Source: Tritonibacter multivorans (GTDB taxonomy: Bacteria > Pseudomonadota > Alphaproteobacteria > Rhodobacterales > Rhodobacteraceae). From it: a stretch of 64,000 nucleotides of DNA. Location of the stretch: the NCBI RefSeq assembly GCF_001458415.1, contig NZ_CYSD01000042.1, positions 248,001-312,000 on the forward strand, given 5' to 3'. Position 1 is the first letter of the stretch, and each line of letters starts with the position of its first letter. A program made the position numbers and the translations under genes. Below the pieces are notes generated by a model that saw only the letters and a program-made list of their open reading frames with translations, was not told the DNA's origin and did not search any database. This document shows, in pieces, positions 9,978 to 19,406 of this stretch.

Positions 9978-10451
9978 TCAGCCCTCTCGCATATGGCGCA
10001 GCCGGTCCAGCGCACCTTGCAGGATATAAGAGGCCGCCACATGGTCAATCAATTCCGCACGTTTGGCGCGGGATGTATCGGCCTCCAGCAGCGCACGTTC
10101 GGCGGCCACGGTGGACAGGCGTTCATCCCAGAACCCAATCGGCAGGTCGGTCACGCGCGACAGGTTGCGGGCAAAGGCGCGGGTGGATTGGCAGCGCGGT
10201 CCTTCAGACCCATCCATATTGCGCGGCAGGCCCAGCACCAATCCGCCGACCTCGCGGGCTGTACAGATCTCAAGCAGGCGGGCGGAATCCAGGCCGAACT
10301 TCTTGCGGCGGATGGTCTCCTGCGGCGTCGCCACAGACAGCAGGCTGTCCGAGAGCGCCACACCAATGGTCTTTTCCCCAAAGTCGAGCCCGACCAGCGC
10401 CCGCATGGGCGGCAGGCTTGCGGCGTAGTCATCAAAGTCGTCGTGTATCAT
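9978..10451 (-). CDS. ruvX: YqgF/RuvX family putative Holliday junction resolvase (pre-16S rRNA nuclease)
   Basis: 157-residue RNase H-fold nuclease. Motifs are [15 protein letters not shown] (first catalytic Asp), [27 protein letters not shown] (catalytic Glu) and the C-terminal [10 protein letters not shown] with the final Asp. In the family the enzyme processes the 5' end of 16S rRNA, and it was earlier named as a putative Holliday junction resolvase. The ATG overlaps the stop of ccmI (ATGA), and DUF1289 follows, so ccmI-ruvX-DUF1289 is probably one transcript. Confidence 0.92.
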   Translation of the reverse strand: MIHDDFDDYAASLPPMRALVGLDFGEKTIGVALSDSLLSVATPQETIRRKKFGLDSARLLEICTAREVGGLVLGLPRNMDGSEGPRCQSTRAFARNLSRVTDLPIGFWDERLSTVAAERALLEADTSRAKRAELIDHVAASYILQGALDRLRHMREG

Positions 10452-11695
10452 TCTGAAAGCCCTGCGGATTTTGCCGCTGCCGACAGCAGTGCCATAGCCT
10501 GTGTATCCTCGGCGAATTGGCCCTGCGCTTCTGTCAGGATTGCGGCAGCGCGGTCCTTTTCGCCTAGAACGCCCAAAGACGCAATGAGGCGCGCCCAGTC
10601 TTGCGCGGTGCCCCCTTCGGTCGCAAGGCGATCAGACAGCTGTTGCACCATGCCCTGGATCATGGCCATGCGGTCTTCGGGCGCCATGTCGGCGGCGGCT
10701 GCGACGTCCTCCTGAGAGGGGCCGGAGTTTGCAAAAGGGGCCGCGGCCGGCGCAGGCGGCGTGATCGGCGTGTAGTTCACCCCGGCAAGCGCTGCCATCT
10801 CGGGCATCTGCGCTTCAATCCGGCGGATCCACGGCGCACCGGCGGGGCCGTGTTTCAGGGTGTCAGCCCAGATGTTGAACCCCTGATCGGGGCGGCCGAT
10901 CTGGCCCATCAGCAGCCCAAAGTAATAGCGCGCCATGCCATTGCTGCTTTCGGCAAACAGCACACGCCGGATCAGATCTTCAGCTTCGGGCGACACATAG
11001 CCACCAGCAGCGAGCACCATCAGCTCTGCCATCTGCATAAAGTCCTGCCCGTCCACATCGCCACCCTGCAGGTCAATATAGCGCTGCTTGGCTTCATAAG
11101 CGTCTTTGAAATTGCCAAGGTTCGCCTCGTGTTCGGACAGCAGCTGAAATCCGCGCGGATCTTCCGGGCGTTTTTCCATCGTCGTGCGCAGCTGCGCCAC
11201 AAGGTTGAGGTAATCGGGATTGACCTGCGGCGTTGGCATTGGCGGCATGTCGGCTTCGGCCTCTTGCTGGCTGGGGCGGTCTGTTGCCCGCTCTTCTGCG
11301 GCGGCAATGCGCGCCTGCAGGGGCAGGTCGCCATATCCGGCTGATCCAAGATGGGCGTAAAGCGCAACAGAGCCTGCAACAATCGCCGCCGACATAATCA
11401 CAACCGCCCCCCGGCTAAAGCTGCGGGGCTGGGCGTCACCGGTCGCCGCCGCCTTCATCTGTGCGTCGGCCGCCAAAATGCGACGGGCGATTTCGGTGCG
11501 CAGCCGTTCGCCATCCTCGGCACTGACCACACCGCGCGCCTGATCGCGGTCCACTTCGTCCAGCTGCGCGCGATAGACCCTCAGATCATAGGCTGCTGCC
11601 GGTTCAGCGTCAAATTGGCGATGGCGCAGCAGGGCCAGCCCCAGAAGGGCAGCAACGGCAAGGGCAACAAGGGCGGCCAAAATCCAGAAGGTCAT
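10448..11695 (-). CDS. ccmI: Cytochrome c biogenesis protein CcmI
   Basis: 415-residue membrane-anchored TPR protein that presents apocytochrome c to the haem ligation machinery in System I. An N-terminal TM segment is followed by a cytoplasmic loop with the CcmI signature [19 protein letters not shown] second TM segment ([20 protein letters not shown]) precedes the periplasmic TPR part, which starts near [20 protein letters not shown]. The start has GGAGAACCT upstream. Other ccm genes (ccmABCDG) lie 32 kb away, so the maturation genes are split in this genome. Confidence 0.9.
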   Translation of the reverse strand: MTFWILAALVALAVAALLGLALLRHRQFDAEPAAAYDLRVYRAQLDEVDRDQARGVVSAEDGERLRTEIARRILAADAQMKAAATGDAQPRSFSRGAVVIMSAAIVAGSVALYAHLGSAGYGDLPLQARIAAAEERATDRPSQQEAEADMPPMPTPQVNPDYLNLVAQLRTTMEKRPEDPRGFQLLSEHEANLGNFKDAYEAKQRYIDLQGGDVDGQDFMQMAELMVLAAGGYVSPEAEDLIRRVLFAESSNGMARYYFGLLMGQIGRPDQGFNIWADTLKHGPAGAPWIRRIEAQMPEMAALAGVNYTPITPPAPAAAPFANSGPSQEDVAAAADMAPEDRMAMIQGMVQQLSDRLATEGGTAQDWARLIASLGVLGEKDRAAAILTEAQGQFAEDTQAMALLSAAAKSAGLSE

Positions 11696-11916
11696 AGGTT
11701 CTCCGATCGTTGCTTTCCATCTATAGGGCAGGGGGCGCGGAAAAAAGGGGCAAGTGGCCGCACCATTTCTAATCGCGTCCGGTGCAAGTGGTGTATTTTT
11801 TTAACACCAGATTCACCGCGTGTCGCAAAAGCCGTCAAAGAGGGCGAATTGCGGCATGAGGCTGTCATGCGGTCGTTGCATACCAGATTTCGAAAACCCT
11901 AGTTCGGATTCGTAAG

Positions 11917-13161
11917 ATGAAACGCTATTCAGCCTTTGCTGTCGCGCGGGAGGCCCTGCGCTACCACATGGGGTGGGAACGTGCCTGGACCTCTCCTGCG
12001 CCCAAACGTCACTATGATGTGATTATTGTTGGCGCCGGTGGTCACGGTCTCGCTACCGCCTATTACCTCGGCAAGAATTACGGCATTACCAATGTCGCAA
12101 TTCTGGAAAAAGGCTGGTTGGGGGGCGGCAATACGGGCCGCAACACCACGATCATCCGGTCCAACTACCTGCAAGATCCCTCTGCGGCGATCTACGAGAA
12201 GGCGCGCTCCCTCTATGAGGACATGAGCCAGGACCTCAACTACAACGTGATGTTCTCCCCCCGTGGCGTCATCATGCTGGCCCAGACCGAGCACGAAGTG
12301 CGCGGCTACAAGCGCACCGCACATGCCAACGCGCTGCAGGGCGTGCCGACCGAATGGATCGACCCCAAGCGCGTCAAAGAGCTGGTGCCGATCATCAACC
12401 TCGAAGGTCCGCGCTACCCGGTTCTGGGTGGCCTGTGGCAGGAACGCGGCGGCACCGCCCGTCACGATGCTGTGGCCTGGGGCTATGCGCGTGCCTGTTC
12501 CGCAATGGGTATGGATATTATCCAGCAGTGCGAAGTCACTGGCGTGCGCAGCGAGAATGGCCGCGTTGTGGGGGTGAACACCACCAAAGGGTCGATCGAC
12601 TGCGACAAGCTGGGCATGGTGGTTGCGGGCAATTGTTCGCATCTGTCGGACATGGCAGGCTTCCGTCTGCCGGTTGAATCAGTTGCCCTGCAAGCGCTGG
12701 TCTCCGAGCCGATCAAACCCTGCATGGATGTGGTTGTGATGGCCAACACCGTGCACGGCTATATGTCGCAGTCCGACAAGGGCGAGATGGTGATTGGCGG
12801 CGGTACAGACGCCTTCAACAACTACACCCAGCGTGGCTCCTTCCACCACATCGAGGAAACCGTTCGCGCGCTGAACGAAACCTTCCCGATGGTCTCCCGT
12901 CTGAAGATGCTGCGCCAGTGGGGCGGTATTGTGGATGTCACCGGTGACCGTTCGCCGCTGATCTCCAAGACGCCGGTGAACAATATCTTCGTGAACGCAG
13001 GCTGGGGCACCGGCGGCTTTAAAGCGATCCCGGGCTCTGGCTGGGCGATGGCGGAACTGATGGCAACCGGGCATTCCCCGCTGGCCGAAGAGTTCTCCAT
13101 GAACCGCTTCAAAGAAGGCAAGTTCATCGATGAATCCGTTGCTGCAGGGGTGGCGCACTAA
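11917..13161 (+). CDS. soxB: Sarcosine oxidase, subunit beta
   Basis: 414-residue FAD/FMN subunit of heterotetrameric sarcosine oxidase, which oxidatively demethylates sarcosine to glycine. Rossmann motif YDVIIVGAGGHGLATAYYLG is at about residues 33-52, and EKGWLGGGNTGRNTTIIRSNY follows. RGGTARHDAVAWGYA around residue 183 matches the segment whose His carries covalent FMN in characterised enzymes (family knowledge). The C-terminal INVDVTGDRSP-like region and GWGTGGFKAIPGSG complete the DAO fold. It is first gene of soxBDAG, divergent from ccmI. Confidence 0.95.
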   Translation: MKRYSAFAVAREALRYHMGWERAWTSPAPKRHYDVIIVGAGGHGLATAYYLGKNYGITNVAILEKGWLGGGNTGRNTTIIRSNYLQDPSAAIYEKARSLYEDMSQDLNYNVMFSPRGVIMLAQTEHEVRGYKRTAHANALQGVPTEWIDPKRVKELVPIINLEGPRYPVLGGLWQERGGTARHDAVAWGYARACSAMGMDIIQQCEVTGVRSENGRVVGVNTTKGSIDCDKLGMVVAGNCSHLSDMAGFRLPVESVALQALVSEPIKPCMDVVVMANTVHGYMSQSDKGEMVIGGGTDAFNNYTQRGSFHHIEETVRALNETFPMVSRLKMLRQWGGIVDVTGDRSPLISKTPVNNIFVNAGWGTGGFKAIPGSGWAMAELMATGHSPLAEEFSMNRFKEGKFIDESVAAGVAH

Positions 13162-13244
13162 TGGGCGCGCTCTTCACCTGTTCTGACATGCTGGCGCGGC
13201 TGGTCACAGCCCGCGCCCCCGAAGAAGGCCAAAGCCAATGCTGA
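13161..13244 (+). CDS. 27-codon ORF bridging soxB and soxD
   Basis: An ATG inside TAATG overlaps the soxB stop by one base. The frame runs 27 codons (begins MGALFTCSDMLARLV, ends EGQSQC) and stops at TGA within the first codons of soxD, whose ATG is at 13238. The result is an unbroken chain of overlapping reading frames from soxB to soxD. It could be a real microprotein, or simply a coupling device that carries ribosomes to soxD. No homolog is recognised. Confidence 0.4.
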   Translation: MGALFTCSDMLARLVTARAPEEGQSQC

Positions 13245-13570
13245 TGCTTCATTGCCCTTTTTGTGATGAATACGTCGAAGAAACCGAACTGCAGGCGGGT
13301 GGCGAAGCGCACCTGAAGCGTTTCGGTCCCGGCTCCTCGGACGACGAATTCCACGACTACCTGTTCACCCGCGAAAACCCCAAAGGGGTCCATTTCGAGC
13401 TGTGGCGCCACATAAATGGCTGCGGCAAATGGTTCATCGCGGCGCGCTGCACCGTCACACTCGAGGTGTTCGGCACATATCCGGCCAACTGCACCGAGCC
13501 GCCACAGTGGATCAAGGACAAAATCTCTGAAAAACGCCCAGGCTGGACCTGGCGCGAATTTGCAGGGTGA
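13238..13570 (+). CDS. soxD: Sarcosine oxidase, subunit delta
   Basis: 110-residue small subunit. The N-terminal CPFC and a later H-x3-C in WRHINGCGKWF match the zinc site of the delta subunit in heterotetrameric sarcosine oxidases (Cys, Cys, His, Cys). The N-terminus MLMLHCPFCDEYVEETEL and the acidic FGPGSSDDEFHDYLF segment are typical of the family. It follows soxB through the bridging 27-codon ORF and precedes soxA by 76 bp, where a repeat element sits. Confidence 0.93.
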   Translation: MLMLHCPFCDEYVEETELQAGGEAHLKRFGPGSSDDEFHDYLFTRENPKGVHFELWRHINGCGKWFIAARCTVTLEVFGTYPANCTEPPQWIKDKISEKRPGWTWREFAG

Positions 13571-13585
13571 GCGTCCCATGTTTCA

Positions 13586-13615
13586 TCTTTTCTCAAATAT
13601 CCCCGCCGGAGGCTC
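13586..13615 (+). repeat. Intergenic repeat element, copy B (inside sox operon)
   Basis: TCTTTTCTCAAATATCCCCG followed by CCGGAGGCTC. It matches copy A with a small deletion in the GGCC part and lacks a strong following hairpin. It is unusual because it lies between soxD and soxA within an operon, rather than at its 3' end. Confidence 0.6.
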
Positions 13616-13646
13616 CCAGACCTCCACTGCCGAAAGGTCCGTTTAA

Positions 13647-16600
13647 ATGAGCACGCGCCTTGCAAAACAGGGTCGTCTGATCGACCGCTCCAAACAAGTT
13701 GAGTTCACCTTCAACGGCACCACGCTCAAGGGCTATGAAGGCGACACGCTTGCCTCTGCCCTGCTGGCAAACGACCAGATGCTGGTGGGCCGCTCGTTCA
13801 AATACCACCGTCCGCGCGGCATCGTTGCCTCCGGCGCGGAAGAGCCGAACGCGCTGGTGGGCCTTGGGTCCAACCGCCGCTACGAGCCGAACCAGCGCGC
13901 CACCACCACCGAGCTGTTCGCCGGTCTGGAAGCGAAATCGCAAAACCACTGGCCGAGCCTCGAGTTCGACGTGGGCGAGATCAACTCCAAACTTTTCGCG
14001 CGCTTCCTGCCCGCGGGCTTCTATTACAAGATGTTCATCCATCCGAAGCCCTTCTGGAAGCACGTCTATGAACCCTTCATCCGCAAATCCGCGGGTCTGG
14101 GTGCGGCACCGGACAAAGAGCTGGTGGACGCCGACACCTATGAACACTTCTATTTCTTCACCGATGTTCTGGTGATTGGTGGCGGTGTTGCTGGTCTGCA
14201 GGCGGCAAAAACTGCTGCAGCAACGGGTGCTAAGGTTCTGGTTCTGGAAGAAAAATCCTTCTGGGGTGGTCGCGCACCTGTGGATGGCGGCGAAATCGAA
14301 GGCCTGGCCGCCGAGGACTGGATTGCCAAGACCCTCGAAGAGCTGGGCGCGATGGACAATGTCACCCTGCGCGACCGTTGCATGGGCGCGGGCGTCTATG
14401 ACCACGGCTATGTGCTGGGATATGAGCGTCTGACCGACCACGCCCCCGAAGCCGGTGGCCCCCGTCATCGCCTGTGGCGCATCCGCGCAACCCAAGTTGT
14501 CACCGCAACCGGCGCCATTGAACGCCCGCTGTCCTTTGCTGGCAACGATGTGCCCGGTGTCATGCTGGCAGCCTCCATGCGCGACTATATCGTTAACTGG
14601 GGTGTGATGCCCGGCCAGAAGGTCGTGATCGCCACCAACAACGACGACGCATACCGTACCGCGCTGGCTGTTCACGCTGCCGGTGGTGAGGTTGTCCGTG
14701 TGGTTGACGCCCGTGAAAACGGTGGCGGCAAGCTGGCCGATGAGGTCCGTGCGCTGGGGATCCGTGTTGAAAACGGCCGTGCGATCGCCAAGGTCAAAGA
14801 CGGCAAACGCGTCACCAAAGTTGCGCTCTGTGCCCAAAACGGTGAGGGCGGTGCCCGCGAAGAGATCGAGGCAGACGCCGTGGCCATGTCCGGCGGCTGG
14901 TCCCCGGTTGTCCACCTGTGGTCCCACTGTGGCGGCAAGCTGAACTGGGACGCTGCAAACGCCCATTTCGCACCTGATCCGGACCGCGCGCCGACCTCGC
15001 ATGACGGCAAGCCCTTTGTGGTCACCGCCGGTTCTGCCTCTGGCCCCTTGGGTCTGGGCGCTGTGATGGCGGATGCCGCCGCAGCCGGTGCAAAGGCCGC
15101 CGAGGCCGCAGGCCGTCCGGCGCAGGCCGTGGCTGAGATCGCGACCAACGACGTGGCTGAGGCCCAGATGGAAGCCGTCTGGTTCATGCCCGCCAAGGCT
15201 GATATCCAACTGCGGATGAAGTCCTGGCTGGACTATCAGAACGACGTCAAAGTGTCGGATGTGCAGCTGGCGGCCCGTGAAGGCTACGAGAGCGTTGAGC
15301 ACACCAAGCGTTACACCACGCTGGGTATGGCGACCGATCAGGGCAAACTGTCCAACATCAACGGCCTCGCGGTTCTGGCAGACAGCCTGAATTCCGAGAT
15401 CCCGCAGGTTGGCACCACCACCTTCCGCCCGCCGTATCACCCGATTTCCATGGGTGCCATCGGGGGCGAAGCCCGCGGTGAGGTGTTCCAGCCGCTGCGT
15501 CGCACGCCGATGCACGACTGGCACGAAGCCAATGGTGCGGACTTTGAACCGGTTGGTCACTGGCGCCGTCCCTACGCCTTTGTGCGCGGTGGCGAAAGCG
15601 TGCATGACGCGGTCAACCGCGAAGTGCGCAACACCCGTGAAAACCTTGGCCTGCTGGACGCATCCACCCTTGGTAAGCTCGTGGTCAAAGGCCCCGATGC
15701 TGGCAAGTTCCTCGACATGATGTACACCAACATGATGTCGAACCTGAAGATCGGCAAATGCCGCTATGGTCTGATGTGTTCCGAGAACGGCTTCCTGATG
15801 GACGATGGCGTGGTTGCACGTATCGATGAGGACACCTGGCTCTGTCACACCACCACCGGTGGCGCGGAACGCATCCATGGTCACATGGAAGAGTGGCTGC
15901 AGACCGAATGGTATGACTGGAAAGTCTATGTCACCAACGTGACCGAGCAGCTGGCGCAGGTTGCTGTGGTTGGCCCCAACGCCCGCAAGGTGCTGGAGAA
16001 GCTGAACGCACAAGCGGGCGGCGGTATGGATGTCTCCAAAGAGGCGCTGCCCTTCATGGAATGGCGCGACGGTGAGATCGGCGGCTTCAAAGCACGGGCC
16101 TATCGCATCTCCTTCTCGGGCGAGCTGTCCTACGAGATCGCGGTTTCCGCATCCGAGGGTCAGGCCTTCTGGAACGCGCTGTATGAGGCGGGCAAAGAGT
16201 TCGGCGTGATGCCTTACGGCACCGAAGCGCTGCACATTCTGCGGGCCGAGAAGGGCTTCATCATGATTGGTGATGAAACCGACGGCACCGTGATCCCGCA
16301 GGACCTCAACCTGCAGTGGGCGCTGTCGAAGAAGAAAGAGGACTTCCTCGGCAAACGCGCACACACGCGGTCCCATATGGCGGATCCGGATCGCTGGAAA
16401 CTGGTGGGTCTGGAAACCGTGGATGGCTCTGTCCTGCCGGATGGCGCTTATGCGGTGGGCAATGGCGTCAATGCCAATGGCCAGAAGAACACCATCGGTC
16501 GCGTGACCTCGACCTATTACTCGGCGAACCTGGGTCGTGGCATTGCCATGGGTCTGGTGAAGCACGGGCCCAAACGTATGGGCGAGATCATCGAGTTCCC

Positions 16601-16682
16601 GGGCACCGACGGCACCATCTACAAGGCCAAGATCGTCGATCCGGTCTTCTACGACAAAGAAGGGGAAAAGCAGAATGTCTGA
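13647..16682 (+). CDS. soxA: Sarcosine oxidase, subunit alpha
   Basis: 1011-residue large subunit. The N-terminal part has a ferredoxin-like fold segment (FTFNGTTLKGYEGDTLASAL). A Rossmann dinucleotide-binding motif follows (DVLVIGGGVAGLQAAKTAA, about residues 172-190). The C-terminal about 380 residues form a GcvT-like folate-binding domain (NLGLLDASTLGKLVVKGPDA, then SGELSYEIAVS and EKGFIMIGDETDGT). In the family this subunit binds NAD+, and tetrahydrofolate accepts the one-carbon unit as methylene-THF. An AAAGG lies 13 bases upstream of the ATG. It overlaps soxG by 8 bp. Confidence 0.95.
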   Translation: MSTRLAKQGRLIDRSKQVEFTFNGTTLKGYEGDTLASALLANDQMLVGRSFKYHRPRGIVASGAEEPNALVGLGSNRRYEPNQRATTTELFAGLEAKSQNHWPSLEFDVGEINSKLFARFLPAGFYYKMFIHPKPFWKHVYEPFIRKSAGLGAAPDKELVDADTYEHFYFFTDVLVIGGGVAGLQAAKTAAATGAKVLVLEEKSFWGGRAPVDGGEIEGLAAEDWIAKTLEELGAMDNVTLRDRCMGAGVYDHGYVLGYERLTDHAPEAGGPRHRLWRIRATQVVTATGAIERPLSFAGNDVPGVMLAASMRDYIVNWGVMPGQKVVIATNNDDAYRTALAVHAAGGEVVRVVDARENGGGKLADEVRALGIRVENGRAIAKVKDGKRVTKVALCAQNGEGGAREEIEADAVAMSGGWSPVVHLWSHCGGKLNWDAANAHFAPDPDRAPTSHDGKPFVVTAGSASGPLGLGAVMADAAAAGAKAAEAAGRPAQAVAEIATNDVAEAQMEAVWFMPAKADIQLRMKSWLDYQNDVKVSDVQLAAREGYESVEHTKRYTTLGMATDQGKLSNINGLAVLADSLNSEIPQVGTTTFRPPYHPISMGAIGGEARGEVFQPLRRTPMHDWHEANGADFEPVGHWRRPYAFVRGGESVHDAVNREVRNTRENLGLLDASTLGKLVVKGPDAGKFLDMMYTNMMSNLKIGKCRYGLMCSENGFLMDDGVVARIDEDTWLCHTTTGGAERIHGHMEEWLQTEWYDWKVYVTNVTEQLAQVAVVGPNARKVLEKLNAQAGGGMDVSKEALPFMEWRDGEIGGFKARAYRISFSGELSYEIAVSASEGQAFWNALYEAGKEFGVMPYGTEALHILRAEKGFIMIGDETDGTVIPQDLNLQWALSKKKEDFLGKRAHTRSHMADPDRWKLVGLETVDGSVLPDGAYAVGNGVNANGQKNTIGRVTSTYYSANLGRGIAMGLVKHGPKRMGEIIEFPGTDGTIYKAKIVDPVFYDKEGEKQNV

Positions 16683-17241
16683 TCCTGTAAGCGCACTCAA
16701 AGGCGCCCGTCACGCAGGTCTGGTCGAGGTCCGGGAAACCGGCCTCGGCGGCATGATCACCCTGCGCGGGGACCTCGACTCAGATGCGATCAAATCCGCA
16801 GTGAAGTCTGTCACTGGCGCGGATGTTCCAGCGCTGCGCAAAATCGCCCTGGGCGATGCGGGCGCAGCCGCCTGGATGAGCCCGGACGAGCTGCTTCTGT
16901 TGGTGGATTACGCCGAAGCCGACGCAGTGGTTGCCAAGCTGGATGAGGCCCTCGTGGGCACGCATTACATGGCGACAAACGTCTCGGACGCGCGCGCGTG
17001 TTTCTCCGTCTCTGGCGAAGCAGCCCGCGAAGTCATGGGCAAACTGGCCCCGGTTGATTTCTCGGCCGCCAAATTTGGCGCAGGTGATTTCCGCCGGTCG
17101 CGTCTGGCACAGGTCGCAGCCGCCTTCTGGATGGATGATGCTGGCGCGTTCCACATCGTCTGCTTCCGGTCCGTGGGTCAGTACATGTTCGACCTCCTGA
17201 AGGTTGCAAGCCACCCGCAATCTGCGGTGGGTGTGTACTAA
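16675..17241 (+). CDS. soxG: Sarcosine oxidase, subunit gamma
   Basis: 188-residue GcvT-like gamma subunit. MSPDELLLLVD, THYMATNVSDARACFSVSGEAAREVMGKLAPVDF and FRRSRLAQVAAAFW are the family landmarks. It overlaps the end of soxA by 8 bp and closes the operon, with a strong terminator about 20 bp later. The downstream folate genes (folD, purU, glyA) often attached to sox operons are absent here, so C1 transfer enzymes must be encoded elsewhere. Confidence 0.92.
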   Translation: MSDPVSALKGARHAGLVEVRETGLGGMITLRGDLDSDAIKSAVKSVTGADVPALRKIALGDAGAAAWMSPDELLLLVDYAEADAVVAKLDEALVGTHYMATNVSDARACFSVSGEAAREVMGKLAPVDFSAAKFGAGDFRRSRLAQVAAAFWMDDAGAFHIVCFRSVGQYMFDLLKVASHPQSAVGVY

Positions 17242-17261
17242 GGTCACTATGACGCAAAGAA

Positions 17262-17300
17262 ACAAAACGGCTCTCCTTGCGGAGGGCCGTTTTGTGTTTA
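17262..17300 (+). terminator. Rho-independent terminator of soxBDAG
   Basis: A 15-bp near-perfect stem, ACAAAACGGCTCTCC / GGAGGGCCGTTTTGT (one G-T wobble), has loop TTGC. The 3' arm itself carries TTTTGT and is followed by GTTTAG. It lies 20 bp after the soxG stop. Confidence 0.85.
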
Positions 17301-17345
17301 GGGTTGTGTTTCGATAATACCACGTAGCTGAATTTTGGATTTTCC

Positions 17346-17762
17346 ATGAAGACATTTACAAAAGCCGCCGGATCGCTCCTGCTGATAGGATCCCTTGGGC
17401 TCGCTTCCGCAGCACAGGCTGGACAGACCCTGACCTGTGATTTTTCGGATCCCGGACGTAACCACGTGATTCCGGCCAAGGTTGTTGTGACCTTTGCCGA
17501 TGACGGCACCACCGCAATGGTCGAAGATCGCATGATCCTGCGTGAAAAACGCAAACCGATTGAGGCGAAGTTTGTGAAGCTGACCTCCAAGCTGTACCGC
17601 GTGCGCTGGGAGCTTCTGGACGTGGAAGGCAGCGGCGGTGCCTTGGCGGATCTGGAGTATCGTCTGTACTACAAACCCAAGAAGGGCAAAGCGCATCTGG
17701 ATTTCAGCGCGCGTGGCTATCCGAATACCGACCGTGGCAACGGCACCTGCGACCTGAAATAA
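17346..17762 (+). CDS. Hypothetical exported protein, 138 aa
   Basis: The signal peptide MKTFTKAAGSLLLIGSLGLA ends at SAAQAG. The roughly 112-residue mature part has two Cys (near LTCDFSD and the C-terminal NGTCDLK) that could pair, and is beta-rich in composition. No family recognised. No Shine-Dalgarno site is obvious before the ATG. It stands alone between the sox terminator and sodB, so co-function with either is not implied. Confidence 0.75.
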   Translation: MKTFTKAAGSLLLIGSLGLASAAQAGQTLTCDFSDPGRNHVIPAKVVVTFADDGTTAMVEDRMILREKRKPIEAKFVKLTSKLYRVRWELLDVEGSGGALADLEYRLYYKPKKGKAHLDFSARGYPNTDRGNGTCDLK

Positions 17763-17892
17763 AGCGGATCCATTTGGGGCGGGTTTTCCGTCGGTGCAGA
17801 GCGCGAATTTAACCAATCGCGCTCTTGACCTAGAGCTTTCATCGCCTCATTTATCCCTCAGGAAACGCAAACTTAAATGACAGGGGGCCACC

Positions 17893-18492
17893 ATGGCTTT
17901 TGAACTTCCCGATCTTCCCTATGCCCACGATGCACTGGCAGCCAAAGGCATGTCCGCAGAGACCATGGAATTCCACCATGACCTGCACCACAAAGCCTAT
18001 GTCGACAACGGCAACAAGCTGATCGCCGGCACCGAGTGGGAAGGCAAATCCCTGGAAGAGATCATTGTCGGCACCTACGACAAAGCCGCTGTTGCGCAAA
18101 ACGGCATCTTCAACAACATCTCCCAGCTGTGGAACCACAACCAGTTCTGGGAAATGATGGGCCCGAACGGCGACGTCATGCCGACCGAGCTGGAAAAAGC
18201 GCTGGTTGAATCCTTTGGCTCCGTTGAAGAGTTCAAATCCCAGTTCTCCGCCGCTGGCGCAGGTCAGTTCGGCTCTGGCTGGGCCTGGCTGGTGAAAGAC
18301 ACCGACGGTGGCCTGAAAGTGACCAAAACCGAGAACGGCGTGAACCCGCTGTGCTTTGGTCAGACCGCGCTCTTGGGCTGCGACGTGTGGGAGCATTCCT
18401 ACTACATCGATTTCCGCAACAAGCGTCCGGCCTACCTGTCGAACTTCCTCGACAACCTGGTCAACTGGGAAAACGTGGCGTCTCGCCTGTGA
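17893..18492 (+). CDS. sodB: Superoxide dismutase, Fe/Mn family (probably Fe)
   Basis: 199-residue cytosolic SOD. The N-terminus FELPDLPYAHDALAAKGMSAETMEFHHDLHH carries the first His ligand (H28). NNISQLWNHNQFW carries the second His, and DVWEHSYYIDF the Asp and the third His. The short length and the FELPDLPY start are typical of SodB-type iron enzymes, although metal choice cannot be proven from sequence. It has its own GGGGG-containing leader. It is followed by the metallophosphoesterase after 24 bp, with a small GGTCC/GGACC hairpin between. Confidence 0.93.
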   Translation: MAFELPDLPYAHDALAAKGMSAETMEFHHDLHHKAYVDNGNKLIAGTEWEGKSLEEIIVGTYDKAAVAQNGIFNNISQLWNHNQFWEMMGPNGDVMPTELEKALVESFGSVEEFKSQFSAAGAGQFGSGWAWLVKDTDGGLKVTKTENGVNPLCFGQTALLGCDVWEHSYYIDFRNKRPAYLSNFLDNLVNWENVASRL

Positions 18493-18516
18493 GCCTAGCG
18501 GTCCAAGGACCGGCTT

Positions 18517-19406
18517 ATGATTGATCGCCGCTCGGTGATCAAAGGCCTGTTGGGAGTGATCCTGACAGGCCTTTTTGCTGCAACATATGGGTTTTTCATT
18601 GAACCGGCGCTGCGCCTTCGGGTGAAACGCTGGCGGATCAAACGGGAAGGTTGGGCGGCGGTGCCGCTGCGGATAGCCGTCATCAGCGATCTGCACGCAG
18701 GCGCGCCGACTGTCCCGCTGTCGCGGGTTCAGCAGGTGGTGCGCCGCACCAATGCCTTGCAGGCTGATGTGATCGTCCTGTTAGGGGATTTCACGGCGTC
18801 GCATCCATTTGTGGGGGCAAGGTTCCGTTTGACCAGATTGCCGATACCTTCACCCAACTGAGGGCGCGGGACGGCGTCCATGCGGTTCTGGGCAACCATG
18901 ATTGGTGGGATGACGTCGCGGCACAGAAACGCGGGGCAGGGCCGAATATCTATGCCCAAGCTTTGGAAGCGCGCGGCATCCCTGTGCTGCCCAATCAGGC
19001 GGTCTGGTTGCCCGGCGCGGGCGTCTGGCTTGCGGGTCTTGAGGATCAACTGGCGTTGCGACGGGCAGGGCGGGGCTTTGTCGGTCTAGATGATCTGGGG
19101 CGTACACTGGGGCAGGTGCCCGATGATGGGCATCCCTGTGTTCTGCTGGCCCATGAACCAGATGTGTTTCCCACGGTCCCGGATCGGGTTGATCTCACAC
19201 TGTCGGGCCATACCCACGGCGGGCAGATCCGCCTGTTTGGCTGGTCGCCTCGGGTGCCGTCCCGATTTGGCAACCGTTACGCCTATGGTCACGTGCGCGA
19301 AGGCGGGCGGGATCTGGTGGTGTCAGGTGGGATCGGCTGTTCTATTCTTCCTGTACGGTTTGGTGTGGTTCCTGAAATCACCCTTGTTGAAATCAGCGCC
19401 GTTTGA
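18517..19406 (+). pseudogene. Metallophosphoesterase with twin-arginine signal, disrupted by a 1-base frameshift
   Basis: Two frames together encode one calcineurin-like phosphoesterase. Frame 1 (18517-18861) begins with a Tat-like MIDRRSVIKG signal and contains metal motifs SDLHAG and LLGDF. The other frame continues with VPFDQIADTF, GNHDWWDD, LAHEPD, SGHTHGGQI and the C-terminus at 19406. The shift occurs in a run of five G at 18813-18817: one extra G would read FVGGKVPFDQIADT and restore the whole protein (about 296 aa). Either a recent inactivating deletion, a phase-variable tract or a sequencing error. Family members near Tat signals are often periplasmic lipid or phosphodiester hydrolases. 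Confidence 0.85.

Noticed and set aside
11789-11809. Inverted repeat TGGTGT-N9-ACACCA between ccmI and soxB
   Set aside because: Only 6 bp arms with a T-rich loop, in a divergent promoter region. A sox operator is possible, but I cannot separate it from chance.
13593-16700. 1035-codon minus-strand frame antisense to soxA
   Set aside because: It covers nearly all of soxA, which is a clear family member with known motifs. Long antisense frames are common in GC-rich genes with G/C at third positions, and this one has no recognisable motif.
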